A stretch of DNA of 64,000 nucleotides, taken from positions 1 through 64,000 of the forward strand of contig JBJXEA010000010.1 in NCBI GenBank assembly GCA_046155285.1, given 5' to 3'. This DNA is from CAILHX01 sp046155285. GTDB lineage: Bacteria > Pseudomonadota > Gammaproteobacteria > Burkholderiales > Methylophilaceae. This document shows, in pieces, positions 16,759-25,864 of the stretch. The position numbers and the translations under genes were made by a program. Positions within the stretch are counted from its first letter, which is position 1. The number at the start of each line of letters is the position of its first letter. The notes beneath the pieces are model-generated. The model saw nothing but the letters and a program-made list of their open reading frames with translations, searched no databases and was not told where the DNA came from.

Positions 16759-17950
16759 AAGTCTGCACTACAACCTTGCTCGCTGCCAGTTTGGCACTTT
16801 GCCGCGCCTCGCCAGTGTCTTTACCCGTCGCCAGCGCCACACCCATGCGGCGGCGCGCAAAGGACTCCGGCTTGCCGAACAGCCTGACATCGCTCTCTGG
16901 CACTGCCAGCGCCTCTTCCACGCCTTCAAAACTCACGCCTGTCGCATCCACACCGCCATAAATCACCGCGCTTGCGCCGTGCTTCAACAAACTCACATCC
17001 ACCGGCAAGCCCAAAATAGCTCTGGCGTGCAACTCAAACTCATTCAAGCGTTGTGTCGCCATCGTCACCATGCCGGTGTCGTGCGGGCGGGGACTGACTT
17101 CGGAGAACCATACTGCGTCGCCGCGCACGAATAGCTCCACGCCAAACAGCCCCAAACCGCCCAAGTTGTCGGTGACTTTTTTGGCGATGTCGCGGCTGCG
17201 TTCCAGTGCTTTGGCCGACATCGCTTGCGGCTGCCAGCTTTCCACGTAGTCGCCCTTGACCTGCACATGGCCGATAGGCTCGCAGAAATAGGTTTCGACC
17301 TTGTCCTTATTCAATGCGCGAACGGTGAGCAAAGTAATCTCGAAATCAAACGCAATTTGCCCTTCCACGATCACTAGACCTTTATCCACGCGCCCACCAG
17401 AGGCGGCGTAGTCCCAAGCGGCTTGCACTTCCGAAGCTTGCGTGATGCGCGATTGCCCTTTGCCGGAGGACGACATGACAGGCTTCACAAAGCAGGGATA
17501 GCCAATGCCGCCGTCAATCGCGGCTTGTAGCTGCTGCAAGTTTTCGGCGAAGGCATAGGGCGAAGTCGGCAAGCCCAGTTCTTCTGCGGCGAGCTTGCGT
17601 ATGCCTGCACGGTTCATGGTGAGTTGCACGGCGCGGACTGTGGGGATGACTTTAGAGATGCCAGACGCTTCAATTTCGGCCAAAGCATCCGTCGCAATCG
17701 CCTCGATTTCCGGCACGATGAGATGCGGGCGTTCTTGCTCGATCAAGGCTTTCAGCGCCGCGCCGTCCGTCATATCAATGACGTGAGCGCGATGGGCGAC
17801 TTGATGGCCAGGGGCGTTGGCGTAGCGGTCTACCGCGATAACTTCGACACCTAAGCGCTGTAAGGCGATGATGACTTCCTTGCCCAATTCACCGCTGCCG
17901 AGCAGCATGACGCGGGTAGCCGAGGGGCTAAGTGGAGTTCCGATTTTCAT
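16757..17950 (-). CDS. purT: formate-dependent GAR transformylase PurT
   Basis: PurT uses formate and ATP to make formyl-GAR in purine synthesis, a folate-independent alternative to PurN. The 397 residues form an ATP-grasp enzyme: N-terminal MLLGSGELGKEVIIALQRLG, the ATP-binding KPVMSSSGKGQS loop and FSEVSPRPHDTGMVT near the metal site. The stop codon abuts repeat A copy 1. TACACT lies 6 bases before the ATG with no ribosome site, suggesting a leaderless transcript. Confidence 0.96.
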   Translation of the reverse strand: MKIGTPLSPSATRVMLLGSGELGKEVIIALQRLGVEVIAVDRYANAPGHQVAHRAHVIDMTDGAALKALIEQERPHLIVPEIEAIATDALAEIEASGISKVIPTVRAVQLTMNRAGIRKLAAEELGLPTSPYAFAENLQQLQAAIDGGIGYPCFVKPVMSSSGKGQSRITQASEVQAAWDYAASGGRVDKGLVIVEGQIAFDFEITLLTVRALNKDKVETYFCEPIGHVQVKGDYVESWQPQAMSAKALERSRDIAKKVTDNLGGLGLFGVELFVRGDAVWFSEVSPRPHDTGMVTMATQRLNEFELHARAILGLPVDVSLLKHGASAVIYGGVDATGVSFEGVEEALAVPESDVRLFGKPESFARRRMGVALATGKDTGEARQSAKLAASKVVVQT

Positions 17951-17978
17951 GGTGCAAGTGTACCGCGACTAGCGCTTT

Positions 17979-19331
17979 TCACGAAAGTGCGATGTTGTGT
18001 TTATCCATACGATAGCGCATGGCCATACGCGTCAAACCTAGCTTGCGTGCGGCTTTAGAGACATTGCCATCTACTGCACTTAGGGTGTTTTCTATCATCA
18101 AACGTTCGGTGGCGGGGATGGTCAAGCCACTCGCAACTGGGGATTCTGCCGCACGCAAAGCCAAATCAGCGGCGCTGATGATTCCGCTTTGGCACAACAA
18201 TGCGGCACGGTTGATGAGGTGTTTCAATTCGCGCACATTGCCCGGCCACGGATAACTAGCCAAAGCCTTTAAGGCCGATTCGTCCAGGCGGCTAGACTTC
18301 AATCCGTACCGCCGTTCGGTTTGTGTCAGAAAATACTGCGCCAGCAACGCAACATCTTGCCCGCGCTCGCTCAAGCGCGGCATGGCGAGCGTCAGCACAT
18401 GCAAACGGTAAAACAAGTCAGATCGAAAACGTCCTTCCAGCACCATTTGCTGTAAATCACGGTTGGTAGCAGCCACAAAACGCGCAGCAATTGGACGCTC
18501 TTTGGTCGCCCCCAAACGCCGTACCACACGGCGCTCCAGCACATTGAGCAACTTGGCTTGCAGATTCAGCGGCAACTCACCCACTTCGTCCAAAAATAAA
18601 GTACCGTCTTCCGCGGCCTCAATCAATCCGCAATGCGCGTTTTGCGCGTTGGTGAACGCGCCTTTTTCGTGACCGAACAATTCGCTTTCTATAAGCTCGG
18701 CGGGGAGCGAAGCACAATCCACCTGTACGAAGGGCTTGTCTGCTCTATCGCTGGTTTGGTGCAGCAAACGTGCGACAACATCTTTGCCCGTGCCAGTTTC
18801 GCCAGAAATCAGTACTGTGGGCGGCGGCGCATCAGTGACCGCGGAAAGCCGTGCAATCTGCGAAATCTGCTTACGCAAACTCACCATCACCGCGCTTTCA
18901 CCAAGCAACTCGACGCCATCAGGCCGTTGCTCGCGTTCTTGTGAATGCACTAACTGAGTTTTCAGCACGACCTGACGCTGCGATTTTTCTACGATGAGCA
19001 ACAACTCTTCGAGATCTATAGGCTTCTTCAGATAATCAATCGCGCCCATTTTGATGGCGTTCACCGCGTCGCTCACCTCGCCATGCGCAGTCATCACAAT
19101 CACTGCTGCATCTTGCGCAATAAACTCCGGCAACACGTCCATGCCGCTACCATCTGGCAAGCGCATATCCAACAACACCAAATCTGGCGCGAACTGCTTG
19201 AACAGCGCACGCCCATCCGCCAAACTAGCCGCGATTTCGCACACAAAACCTGCCTTTTGCAAACGCTTAGCCACCGCACGAGCAAACATCTCCTCGTCCT
19301 CCAGCAGCATCACATTGAGGGCATTAGTCAT
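17979..19331 (-). CDS. sigma-54-type response regulator (NtrC family)
   Basis: The protein has a receiver domain (1-120, phosphoacceptor Asp55 in VLLDMRLPDG), a sigma-54 AAA+ domain (about 142-380; Walker A GETGTGKD at 177-184) and a C-terminal Fis-type helix-turn-helix (GNVSKAARKLGLTRMAMRYR). The sigma-54 contact loop reads GAFTNA (224-229) instead of the canonical GAFTGA. The start chosen gives MTNALNVMLLEDEE; it overlaps the end of the upstream TonB-receptor gene by 8 bases, so the two are co-translated. No histidine kinase is adjacent. Target genes probably include the receptor, which has a sigma-54-like promoter. Confidence 0.9.
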   Translation of the reverse strand: MTNALNVMLLEDEEMFARAVAKRLQKAGFVCEIAASLADGRALFKQFAPDLVLLDMRLPDGSGMDVLPEFIAQDAAVIVMTAHGEVSDAVNAIKMGAIDYLKKPIDLEELLLIVEKSQRQVVLKTQLVHSQEREQRPDGVELLGESAVMVSLRKQISQIARLSAVTDAPPPTVLISGETGTGKDVVARLLHQTSDRADKPFVQVDCASLPAELIESELFGHEKGAFTNAQNAHCGLIEAAEDGTLFLDEVGELPLNLQAKLLNVLERRVVRRLGATKERPIAARFVAATNRDLQQMVLEGRFRSDLFYRLHVLTLAMPRLSERGQDVALLAQYFLTQTERRYGLKSSRLDESALKALASYPWPGNVRELKHLINRAALLCQSGIISAADLALRAAESPVASGLTIPATERLMIENTLSAVDGNVSKAARKLGLTRMAMRYRMDKHNIALS

Positions 19332-21582
19332 CGAATCTCTGACCAGCCTTAGGCTTGCCGAATTCGTAGGTAATCCCCACCCAGGCGGCGCGCGGTGCGG
19401 CGGGCGAACGAAATTGCTCATCTACCCAATTGGCATTGTCGGGATCGAACGCGCCGCTGGTGAAGGCGTTGTCGCCCAACACGCCGAAGGTGGAATACTC
19501 TTTATCAAACACATTGTTGACTTTGGCGAATAACTGCCAGTTGTCATTGATGCGATAGTGCGTGTCCAAATGCACCACGGCGTAGCCCGGCACTTTGCCA
19601 TTAGTATCCTGATTATTCTCGTCGCCGCGTGCATATTGCCCTGCCGCCATCACCACGTTGCTGCCCACAGTCCAGTCCGGAGTGATGCTGTAGCCCACAC
19701 GCAGTTTCAGCGTGTGTTGCGGAATTCCGGGGAGTTTGTTGCCTTTGTGTACGCAGATGGTATCAACCGCGGCGTTGCCATTGCAGTCGAATCCGGCGCT
19801 GCTATTGTTGGCCGCCAGCGCGACAAAATCGGTCTGAAAAGTGGCATCTACAAAACCATAATTGGCAGCAAAGCTAAACCCGCCCGCTTTACCGTTCAAG
19901 CCCATTTCAAAGCCTTGGCGGCGGGTTTTTCCGACATTGCTAAAATAGCCGGTAGCAGCACCCGTACTTTGAAACAAAATGTCATCTTCCAACTCGGTGT
20001 GATACAGGCCGACATTCCAGTTCAAGTCTTGCGCCAATTTGCCGCGCACGCCGCCTTCCCAAGTTCTCGCCACCACCATTTTCAACGGCGGGTCAGAAGC
20101 GAAGGAATTAGGCAAGCTACAAGGCGCAGCAGGGTCAGCACAAGTCAACTCCACCGGTGTTGGCGCACGCATGCCTTCGTTGTAGCCACCGTACACGCCC
20201 AGTGATTTGCTCGGATTAAAATTCAAACCCACTGCGGGGTTGAAGCGCTCGAAATTGTGATCGCCATTAAGCGCAACGCCAATCTGGTCTTGCAGCTTCA
20301 CCTCGGCCTTATTGTAGCGGCCTGAAAGCGTCAGATTCAGCTTGTCATTGATGGAAAAATTATCCGTGGCATACACGCCGTAATAGTCGTTATCGGCTTT
20401 CAAGCGCACCGAAGCGAGAACATTTACTGGATTCACCGTCACCGTTTGCGTACCCACCACAGTGGCCTCATAGGTGTCGCTGGAAAAGTCGGTACGTCCC
20501 AAATCAGCGCTCGCGCCCACCGTAAATTGGTTCTTATGTCCCATCAAATCACGCAACAAGGTGAACTGCAACGCTCCACCAAAGCCATCTTGATCGGTCT
20601 CGGTGGCGATGTTGTGCGCTTGTATCGGCGTGGCAATATCTCCCACTAAGTTACTGTTAAAGCCCGTGATGCGGTTTTTACGATAGTAGCTATCCGCCGC
20701 AATCAGCAATTCGTCATTCAAAAAATGGCTGCCTTTGAGGTTAATCATCGCCAGATTGTTGCCTACCGAATCTGGCCAGGAATAAGCCTGACTGCGCTTT
20801 CCCAGCATAGAGCGCGGCAGGGCTTGCGTGCCTTCCAAATCGCTATTGGCCAACATCAAGGATAAGTCCAAATCGCTGCTGTCATCCTGCCAGCCCACTT
20901 TGGCGAAAAGCTGATTAACGAAGCTGGAGGAATGATCGCGCCAGCCATCTTCTTCAAACAAATTTCCGGCGACAAAGTAGTCTATATTCTTGTCTTTGAT
21001 TTCCCCGCCCGCTTCAAACTCAAACGCCTTACGTCCCCATGAGCCGCCATACAAGGTCGCCCCAAGCCCCGGATTATCCGCGCCGCTCTTGGTGTTTACC
21101 GACAGCGCACCGCCCAAAGTATTCAGACCAAACAGCGGATTAGAGCCAGGAATCAGACTGATGCTGGAAATGGCATTAGCGGGAATCAAATCCCAATTGA
21201 CGATGTCACCAAACGGCTCATTGACACGCACACCGTCCATAAATACCGACAAACCCTGCGGCGTACCCAGCAAGGGCGAAGCAGTAAAGCCACGGAAGGA
21301 GATGTCGGCTTGGTAAGGATTGGCCACAGAGTTGCTGGAGCTGACTGAGCCCAAATTAGCATCTATAAATTCGGAAATATCCAGATTGCGCTGCTCGGCG
21401 ATAGCTTTGCCAGAAACAGCCTGCACATTAGACGGCACCTCGTTAATGGCCGTCCCCAACCCTGGCAAAGGCGTGGTAGCCACCACCTCCACCGTACCGG
21501 TTTCCAATATCTCGGCTTTGTTTTCAGCCAAAACCAGCAAAGGCAAACACAGTAACACTGCACTTGAAATCACACGCAACAT
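19324..21582 (-). CDS. TonB-dependent outer-membrane receptor
   Basis: This is a ligand-gated outer-membrane beta-barrel that uses TonB energy to import a scarce substrate; the substrate is not evident. The 752-residue precursor has a signal peptide (MLRVISSAVLLCLPLLVLA), a plug domain (about 40-165; RGFTASPLLGTPQGLSVFMD and GLNTLGGALSVNTKSG) and a 22-strand barrel. The barrel-type end WVGITYEF is followed by an unusual 11-residue tail whose last codons overlap the regulator gene. AGGAG precedes the ATG by 6 bases. A sigma-54-like promoter lies at 21738-21753. Confidence 0.9.
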   Translation of the reverse strand: MLRVISSAVLLCLPLLVLAENKAEILETGTVEVVATTPLPGLGTAINEVPSNVQAVSGKAIAEQRNLDISEFIDANLGSVSSSNSVANPYQADISFRGFTASPLLGTPQGLSVFMDGVRVNEPFGDIVNWDLIPANAISSISLIPGSNPLFGLNTLGGALSVNTKSGADNPGLGATLYGGSWGRKAFEFEAGGEIKDKNIDYFVAGNLFEEDGWRDHSSSFVNQLFAKVGWQDDSSDLDLSLMLANSDLEGTQALPRSMLGKRSQAYSWPDSVGNNLAMINLKGSHFLNDELLIAADSYYRKNRITGFNSNLVGDIATPIQAHNIATETDQDGFGGALQFTLLRDLMGHKNQFTVGASADLGRTDFSSDTYEATVVGTQTVTVNPVNVLASVRLKADNDYYGVYATDNFSINDKLNLTLSGRYNKAEVKLQDQIGVALNGDHNFERFNPAVGLNFNPSKSLGVYGGYNEGMRAPTPVELTCADPAAPCSLPNSFASDPPLKMVVARTWEGGVRGKLAQDLNWNVGLYHTELEDDILFQSTGAATGYFSNVGKTRRQGFEMGLNGKAGGFSFAANYGFVDATFQTDFVALAANNSSAGFDCNGNAAVDTICVHKGNKLPGIPQHTLKLRVGYSITPDWTVGSNVVMAAGQYARGDENNQDTNGKVPGYAVVHLDTHYRINDNWQLFAKVNNVFDKEYSTFGVLGDNAFTSGAFDPDNANWVDEQFRSPAAPRAAWVGITYEFGKPKAGQRFDD

Positions 21583-21737
21583 AACAACTCCTATTTTCAG
21601 ATGAACGAACACCTAATAAATATAGCAATCTTCGCGCCAATAGCTAAGAGACTGTAAATAATGAATATTAATTTTATGGCTCATCATAAAATGGCTAATT
21701 ATAACCATAACTGGTTAATTGAAACCATATTCCGTGT

Positions 21738-21753
21738 AGCCGAGCGCGTGCCA
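21738..21753 (-). promoter_or_regulatory. sigma-54 promoter candidate for the TonB receptor and regulator
   Basis: The minus strand reads TGGCACGCGCTCGGCT from 21753 to 21738. The -24 block TGGCACG is perfect and the -12 GC is at the exact consensus distance; only the TT before GC is replaced by CG. The leader to the receptor ATG would be about 145 bases, with AACCAT/ATGGTT half-sites between 21690 and 21730 and an alternative sigma-70 -10 (TATAAT, 21703-21698). The rest of the 21583-21861 gap is AT-rich with nothing else recognised. Confidence 0.5.
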
Positions 21754-21861
21754 ACCGTTTATTTAGAGCGCAACTTCCCAGGCAGCCATTCGCTTGGCTA
21801 GAAGTCGCTACAGGGGATGAGTTTGTGTGTTTTTTGACGCGAAAACGGCTGCTTAAGCTGG

Positions 21862-22260
21862 CTAAATCCAGTTTTCGAGCTGAAGTGCGGGTACTTTGAC
21901 GAACTCTTTCATATTATTAGTCACCAGCGTTAAACCTTCGCTTCTGGCGTGTGCAGCGATATGCAGGTCATTTACACCTATCGGCTGCCCAATTCTCTCA
22001 AGCGCACTACGAATCGAACCATAATGCTGCGCGGCTTTTGCGGTATAGGGCAAGACTTCCAAGCGACTACAAAAATCCTCGATAGCGTCAAAGTTTGCTA
22101 TGGGCTGATTGCTTTTCTCTGCCCCGTGCATCAGTTCAGCCAATGTCACCACAGAGATTGCCATGTGACCAGCGTGTGAATTAAAAACGTCCAGCAACTC
22201 CGGCGGCCGCCGCTTCATCACATAGATGACGATATTGGTATCTAGCAGGAAACGCAGCAT
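21862..22260 (-). CDS. vapC: PIN-domain toxin VapC (copy 1)
   Basis: VapC toxins are Mg-dependent RNases, usually cutting tRNA or rRNA. The 132-residue protein begins MLRFLLDTNIVIYV and carries the PIN acidic residues Asp7, Glu42 and Asp98. Its ATG overlaps the antitoxin stop (TAATG). The gene is intact. Confidence 0.92.
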   Translation of the reverse strand: MLRFLLDTNIVIYVMKRRPPELLDVFNSHAGHMAISVVTLAELMHGAEKSNQPIANFDAIEDFCSRLEVLPYTAKAAQHYGSIRSALERIGQPIGVNDLHIAAHARSEGLTLVTNNMKEFVKVPALQLENWI

Positions 22261-22493
22261 TACAGGGTTTCACGTTCTGATTGATGCTGGCTTGCACGTT
22301 CCTGCATGAAATCGTCCGAAACGGTCAACTCGCCGTTAAAGAAACTATCCCAAGATTGGTTCAGCGGCGAAATAATCCGCTCATTCCCTCGCGCTCGAAC
22401 GTCCACGCGCTTTACATCTTCTGGCAAGCGCAACTCAGAAGGCAGCCGAACAGCTTGGGTACGATTATTGATAAATACGGTGCTGGTTGTCAT
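22260..22493 (-). CDS. vapB: AbrB-type antitoxin VapB (copy 1)
   Basis: The 77-residue protein has the VagC/AbrB swapped-hairpin N-terminus (STVFINNRTQAVRLPSELRL) that binds DNA and a C-terminal tail that would block VapC. GGAG lies 8 bases before the ATG. Upstream (22500-22540) two ATATAC direct repeats lie between CAAT and ATTG, a plausible autoregulatory operator. Confidence 0.9.
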   Translation of the reverse strand: MTTSTVFINNRTQAVRLPSELRLPEDVKRVDVRARGNERIISPLNQSWDSFFNGELTVSDDFMQERASQHQSERETL

Positions 22494-22552
22494 ATTGGCT
22501 CTCCATTTTCAATGGTATATGGCAACAGTATATTGCAGTGAATTCGGTTACG

Positions 22553-23326
22553 CTAGCTCCAGGCCGCTAAAAACTCTTTCCAATGCGGCGCAGTTTCTGC
22601 CGCTAAAGTGTCGCGCACCAATTGAACCTCGCTCTCGTGCGCGTCTTTATTAAGCACTCCGCGCATCAACTGAAAGCGCAGAAACACCAGATAGGTGTTC
22701 ACCACATCGGTCTCACAATAGTTGCGTATCGCTTCAATTTCACCGTTCTTATAAGCTTCCCACACTTTAGAACCATCCATACCCAGCTTGCCGGGAAAAC
22801 CGCATAGCTGTGCGATTTCGTCCAGCGGGGCGTTGGCGCGCGGTTGGTACATGGCCAGCACATCCATCAAATCCAGATGCCGCATGTGATAGCGACTGAT
22901 GTAATTATTCCACTTGAATTCGCGGTCATCGTCGCCCATATCCCAGTAGCGCGGGGCTTGAACGCCGTGGATGAGGGCGCGGTAATGCAGTACTGGAAGA
23001 TCGAACCCGCCACCGTTCCAGGAGACAAGTTGTGGCGTGTATTTTTCGATCCCTTCAAAAAAGCGCTGAATCAGTTTGCCTTCGCCTTCATCTGCTGAGC
23101 CCAGCGACCAGACTTTCATGCCTTCATCACTACGCAACACGCAGGAAATAGCACAGACGCGATGCTGTTGCAAAGCAAGAAAGTCGCTGCCATTCTTCTG
23201 GCGACGCTGGTGAAAGGCAATCTCCGCCACATCTGCAGCAGAAGTGCTTGCGGGTAAATCCAACAGTTTTTTCAGACCATCCGTATCGGGGATGGTCTCA
23301 ATGTCAAAAACGAGGGTAGGAATCAT
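22553..23326 (-). CDS. predicted 3'-5' exonuclease related to the PolB proofreading domain
   Basis: The 257-residue protein has the DnaQ-like exonuclease motifs: ExoI in LVFDIETIPD, ExoII in SWNGGGFDLPVL and ExoIII in YCETDVVNTYLV. It matches the stand-alone PolB-type exonuclease family of proteobacteria, whose cellular role is not well defined (DNA or RNA end processing). It is followed on the same strand by vapBC but the 59-base gap suggests separate transcription. Confidence 0.88.
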   Translation of the reverse strand: MIPTLVFDIETIPDTDGLKKLLDLPASTSAADVAEIAFHQRRQKNGSDFLALQQHRVCAISCVLRSDEGMKVWSLGSADEGEGKLIQRFFEGIEKYTPQLVSWNGGGFDLPVLHYRALIHGVQAPRYWDMGDDDREFKWNNYISRYHMRHLDLMDVLAMYQPRANAPLDEIAQLCGFPGKLGMDGSKVWEAYKNGEIEAIRNYCETDVVNTYLVFLRFQLMRGVLNKDAHESEVQLVRDTLAAETAPHWKEFLAAWS

Positions 23327-23392
23327 AAAGTCAAAAGCTTAAACAACACGGTGAGAACCAAACGTTTCCTTTGCTTTTCATGGTTCTAAAAT

Positions 23393-23803
23393 TTATTTTT
23401 TAGCCCAAGCTCCACCAGCATCCTGATACCACCAGCCACCTTGTGCCTTCTGCACCCAGCGCTGTGCAAAGGTGTTGCGTACTTCAGCTTCCCACTCGGG
23501 GTGGCCATTACCATTGGCGATTTCCTTGTACAAGGCGTTGCGGTCAGCATTCTCGGCATTCACCAGTGAATTAACACCTTGCCTGTCCTTAAGCGGCACA
23601 GCGTTCGCATCCCGCACCGCAATCAATGCGTCACGTGTCAAACCCACAGCGCCGCTGCCGTAATGTGCCGCCAGTTGACCGTGACGTTCTTGCATACTGG
23701 CTTTGAGCTTGGAAATCGCCGGGGTGTTGATTTCCAGATCAGCCGCCGCAATCGCCAATGGCATGATCAATAACAAACATAGCGTTATCAATAGTTTTTT
23801 CAC
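23393..23803 (-). CDS. ydbL: YdbL family protein (DUF1318)
   Basis: This secreted protein of 136 residues has a signal peptide (VKKLLITLCLLLIMPLAIAA) and the DUF1318 region ending in GWWYQDAGGAWAKK. The start is GTG at 23803, fixed by AAGGA 7 bases upstream; the open frame upstream is not used. It is the last gene of the ydbH-ynbE-ydbL cassette. In E. coli YdbL modulates the YdbH-YnbE lipid-transport bridge. Confidence 0.9.
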   Translation of the reverse strand: MKKLLITLCLLLIMPLAIAAADLEINTPAISKLKASMQERHGQLAAHYGSGAVGLTRDALIAVRDANAVPLKDRQGVNSLVNAENADRNALYKEIANGNGHPEWEAEVRNTFAQRWVQKAQGGWWYQDAGGAWAKK

Positions 23804-23813
23804 GTTTTTTCCT

Positions 23814-23990
23814 TTATTGCTTGGTTGGTTCAGTAGATTTCTCTTGGCCATTTTTAAGTCGCCAAACTTCATCAATAATCTTGTCAGCCGCTTTTTCCGC
23901 TGCTGCTGCTGGAAAATAAACGTTGATGGTGACGCAGGCCGGGAGGGATAACACGCCCAACGCCGCGAATAAAACCATAAATCTTTGCAT
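23814..23990 (-). CDS. ynbE: YnbE outer-membrane lipoprotein
   Basis: The 58-residue lipoprotein has the signal MQRFMVLFAALGVLSLPAC with the lipobox LPAC, then VTINVYFPAAAAEKAAD typical of YnbE. AAGGA precedes the ATG at 23990. In E. coli YnbE anchors the C-terminus of YdbH to the outer membrane, forming a bridge for phospholipid movement. It lies 19 bases after ydbH and 10 before ydbL. Confidence 0.9.
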   Translation of the reverse strand: MQRFMVLFAALGVLSLPACVTINVYFPAAAAEKAADKIIDEVWRLKNGQEKSTEPTKQ

Positions 23991-24009
23991 GGCGAATTCC
24001 TTATTCAAG

Positions 24010-25740
24010 TTACTTGATTACTGGTTTGCTGTTGCCCTTGGTAATGTCCTGCACCCGCTCTAATAATTCTTTCCAACCTACGTTACGATTGTAGCCCAGT
24101 ACGGTGATTGATGGGATGCCGCTACCTTTCACAATGATATAGCCAGACGGCGTATCTTCAACCCCGCCCATTAGACAGACACTATTACGCAAGCGGCAAG
24201 ACAATCCGATTGCCTGATAATTAAACTTTTCAAAAAAGCTCAAAAAACTTCTTTGTATCGCCGCTGCAGCACCCGCTCCTCCGAGAGACGAAATATTTTG
24301 CACAGCGCGTTGAGATATCTTTTTGGGATAGCTCCCAGGGCTGCTGTAAAACCGTGCGTCAAATTTGACTGGCTGCTTGCCGGATAGCTCCAATCCCTGC
24401 ACATTACCGTCTAGCCGCCCCTCCATGTCGCCGAATGAGAAAGTGCGAGTAAGCAGCGCCAAGTCCAGCCTGCGCATCGTGATGTCCGCCGACAAACGCG
24501 GTACCAGACCCAATGGTTCATCCATCAACAGATTATCTACCTTAATATCACCATCAAACACATTTAGTTTCAAGGTGCCGTTGCTAGTGAGTTTGCCATT
24601 TTGGTACAACACCATGGGAATCTGCGCTTGGATCTTGCCCTCCATGCGCGGCCAACCCAGCGCAGTACTGAATTCCGGCATTGAAATCCCCTGCACATCT
24701 GCTCGAACGCGCCAATACCACTGGTCGTTGACGATGGCCGCCGCCACGTCATCCAATACCAACTTACCGTCCAGCACGGGGAAATCCAAGTGCGGAGCCA
24801 CCAACGAATAGCGCTCTAAATCCACTTTGTGCTGCGCCGCAGCCAGTGACAAGCCCAGCAATTGACCGCTTTCATAGCCGATCACGGCATGGGTTTTATC
24901 GTCGTAACTCCAGGGAATTTGTACATTCAGCTTATAAAAAGCAAAGCGGTTTTTCTTATCCGCCACATCCGCCCCATGCAAACCCAAGTTAAAACTGGTG
25001 ATTCTTTGGTTTTTGATACTTGCTGATAAATCCGCCCGCCCCGCCGCTTCCAAATCTCCCAGCACGTTCTTTTCCATGAATGGCTTGATTAGCACAACAT
25101 AAGCGTTATCTAACGCTAGGTTTTTCGCGTCAATATCCAAGCGAGTGATAGTGTTGCTTGGTAAAGCTAACTCGCCATTAAATTTCACAGCGCCCACACT
25201 GGCAATGGTCATCAAGCCTTGCGTGACAGTAAGCTTATCTTCGCTCCACTCACCGCTCGCCTCCAAGGCATGCCCACCGTTGGCAAAATAAAGCGGCTGC
25301 CAGAACAACTCTCCCTCGCGCCACTTAAGTGCGGCCTGCCACGCCCACGCGGCATCCTTGCGTTGTGCTTTGATGTTGAAGTTACCCGCCAGCTTGTCGG
25401 CGGCTTTTGAACCCTCAGTATTACTGAACGCGGTATCACGTAAATTCAAATCGGCTTTGACTTGTTGTGGTTGATTGTTTTTCCCCGCGAACACCAGCTT
25501 GCCTTGCAGCGAACCCTTGCTGAATTTGACGGGAAAATTAGGTGCTAACTGGTTGAGATTGGTTTGCTTGAGTAGCGCCGTGCCGTGCCAATTGCCATCA
25601 GCATCAACGCTGGCATCCAGATTCTGAAATTGGGCTTGGGGATGGTTGATTTCGCCGATGTGAATTTCCAGATGGCTGGCGGCGAAAGCTGGCCTAAAAT
25701 AAAGTGATATGCAAAGCGTTAAAAATAAACGCGGCTTCAT
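24010..25740 (-). CDS. ydbH: YdbH-like AsmA-family intermembrane protein
   Basis: YdbH is one of the AsmA-like proteins (with TamB and YhdP) that move phospholipids across the periplasm. This 576-residue version has a signal sequence (MKPRLFLTLCISLYFRPAFA), long beta-rich repeats and the conserved C-terminal part (about 460-550) with KISQRAVQNISSLGGAGA and SCRLRNSVCLMGG. It is clearly shorter than the E. coli protein (about 880 residues), mainly in the N-terminal repeats. It is followed by ynbE and ydbL in the classic order. Repeat A copy 2 lies just upstream. Confidence 0.85.
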   Translation of the reverse strand: MKPRLFLTLCISLYFRPAFAASHLEIHIGEINHPQAQFQNLDASVDADGNWHGTALLKQTNLNQLAPNFPVKFSKGSLQGKLVFAGKNNQPQQVKADLNLRDTAFSNTEGSKAADKLAGNFNIKAQRKDAAWAWQAALKWREGELFWQPLYFANGGHALEASGEWSEDKLTVTQGLMTIASVGAVKFNGELALPSNTITRLDIDAKNLALDNAYVVLIKPFMEKNVLGDLEAAGRADLSASIKNQRITSFNLGLHGADVADKKNRFAFYKLNVQIPWSYDDKTHAVIGYESGQLLGLSLAAAQHKVDLERYSLVAPHLDFPVLDGKLVLDDVAAAIVNDQWYWRVRADVQGISMPEFSTALGWPRMEGKIQAQIPMVLYQNGKLTSNGTLKLNVFDGDIKVDNLLMDEPLGLVPRLSADITMRRLDLALLTRTFSFGDMEGRLDGNVQGLELSGKQPVKFDARFYSSPGSYPKKISQRAVQNISSLGGAGAAAAIQRSFLSFFEKFNYQAIGLSCRLRNSVCLMGGVEDTPSGYIIVKGSGIPSITVLGYNRNVGWKELLERVQDITKGNSKPVIK

Positions 25741-25758
25741 CTTCTTGCTTCAACACTC

Positions 25759-25860
25759 ACCACCCCGGCACTTTGTGCCACCCCTCCTCCGCAAAGCGCA
25801 GGAGGGGATGTTCTCCCCTCCTTTTCAAGGAGGGGTCGCCGCATTGCGGCGGGGGTGGTT
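25759..25860. repeat. palindromic repeat family A, copy 2
   Basis: This copy begins ACCACCCCGGCACTTTGTGC and ends GCGGCGGGGGTGGTT, with two inner CCCCTCCTT-type hairpins. It fills the gap between the cysM stop (25865) and the ydbH start (25740). Confidence 0.85.
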
Positions 25861-25864
25861 TTAT

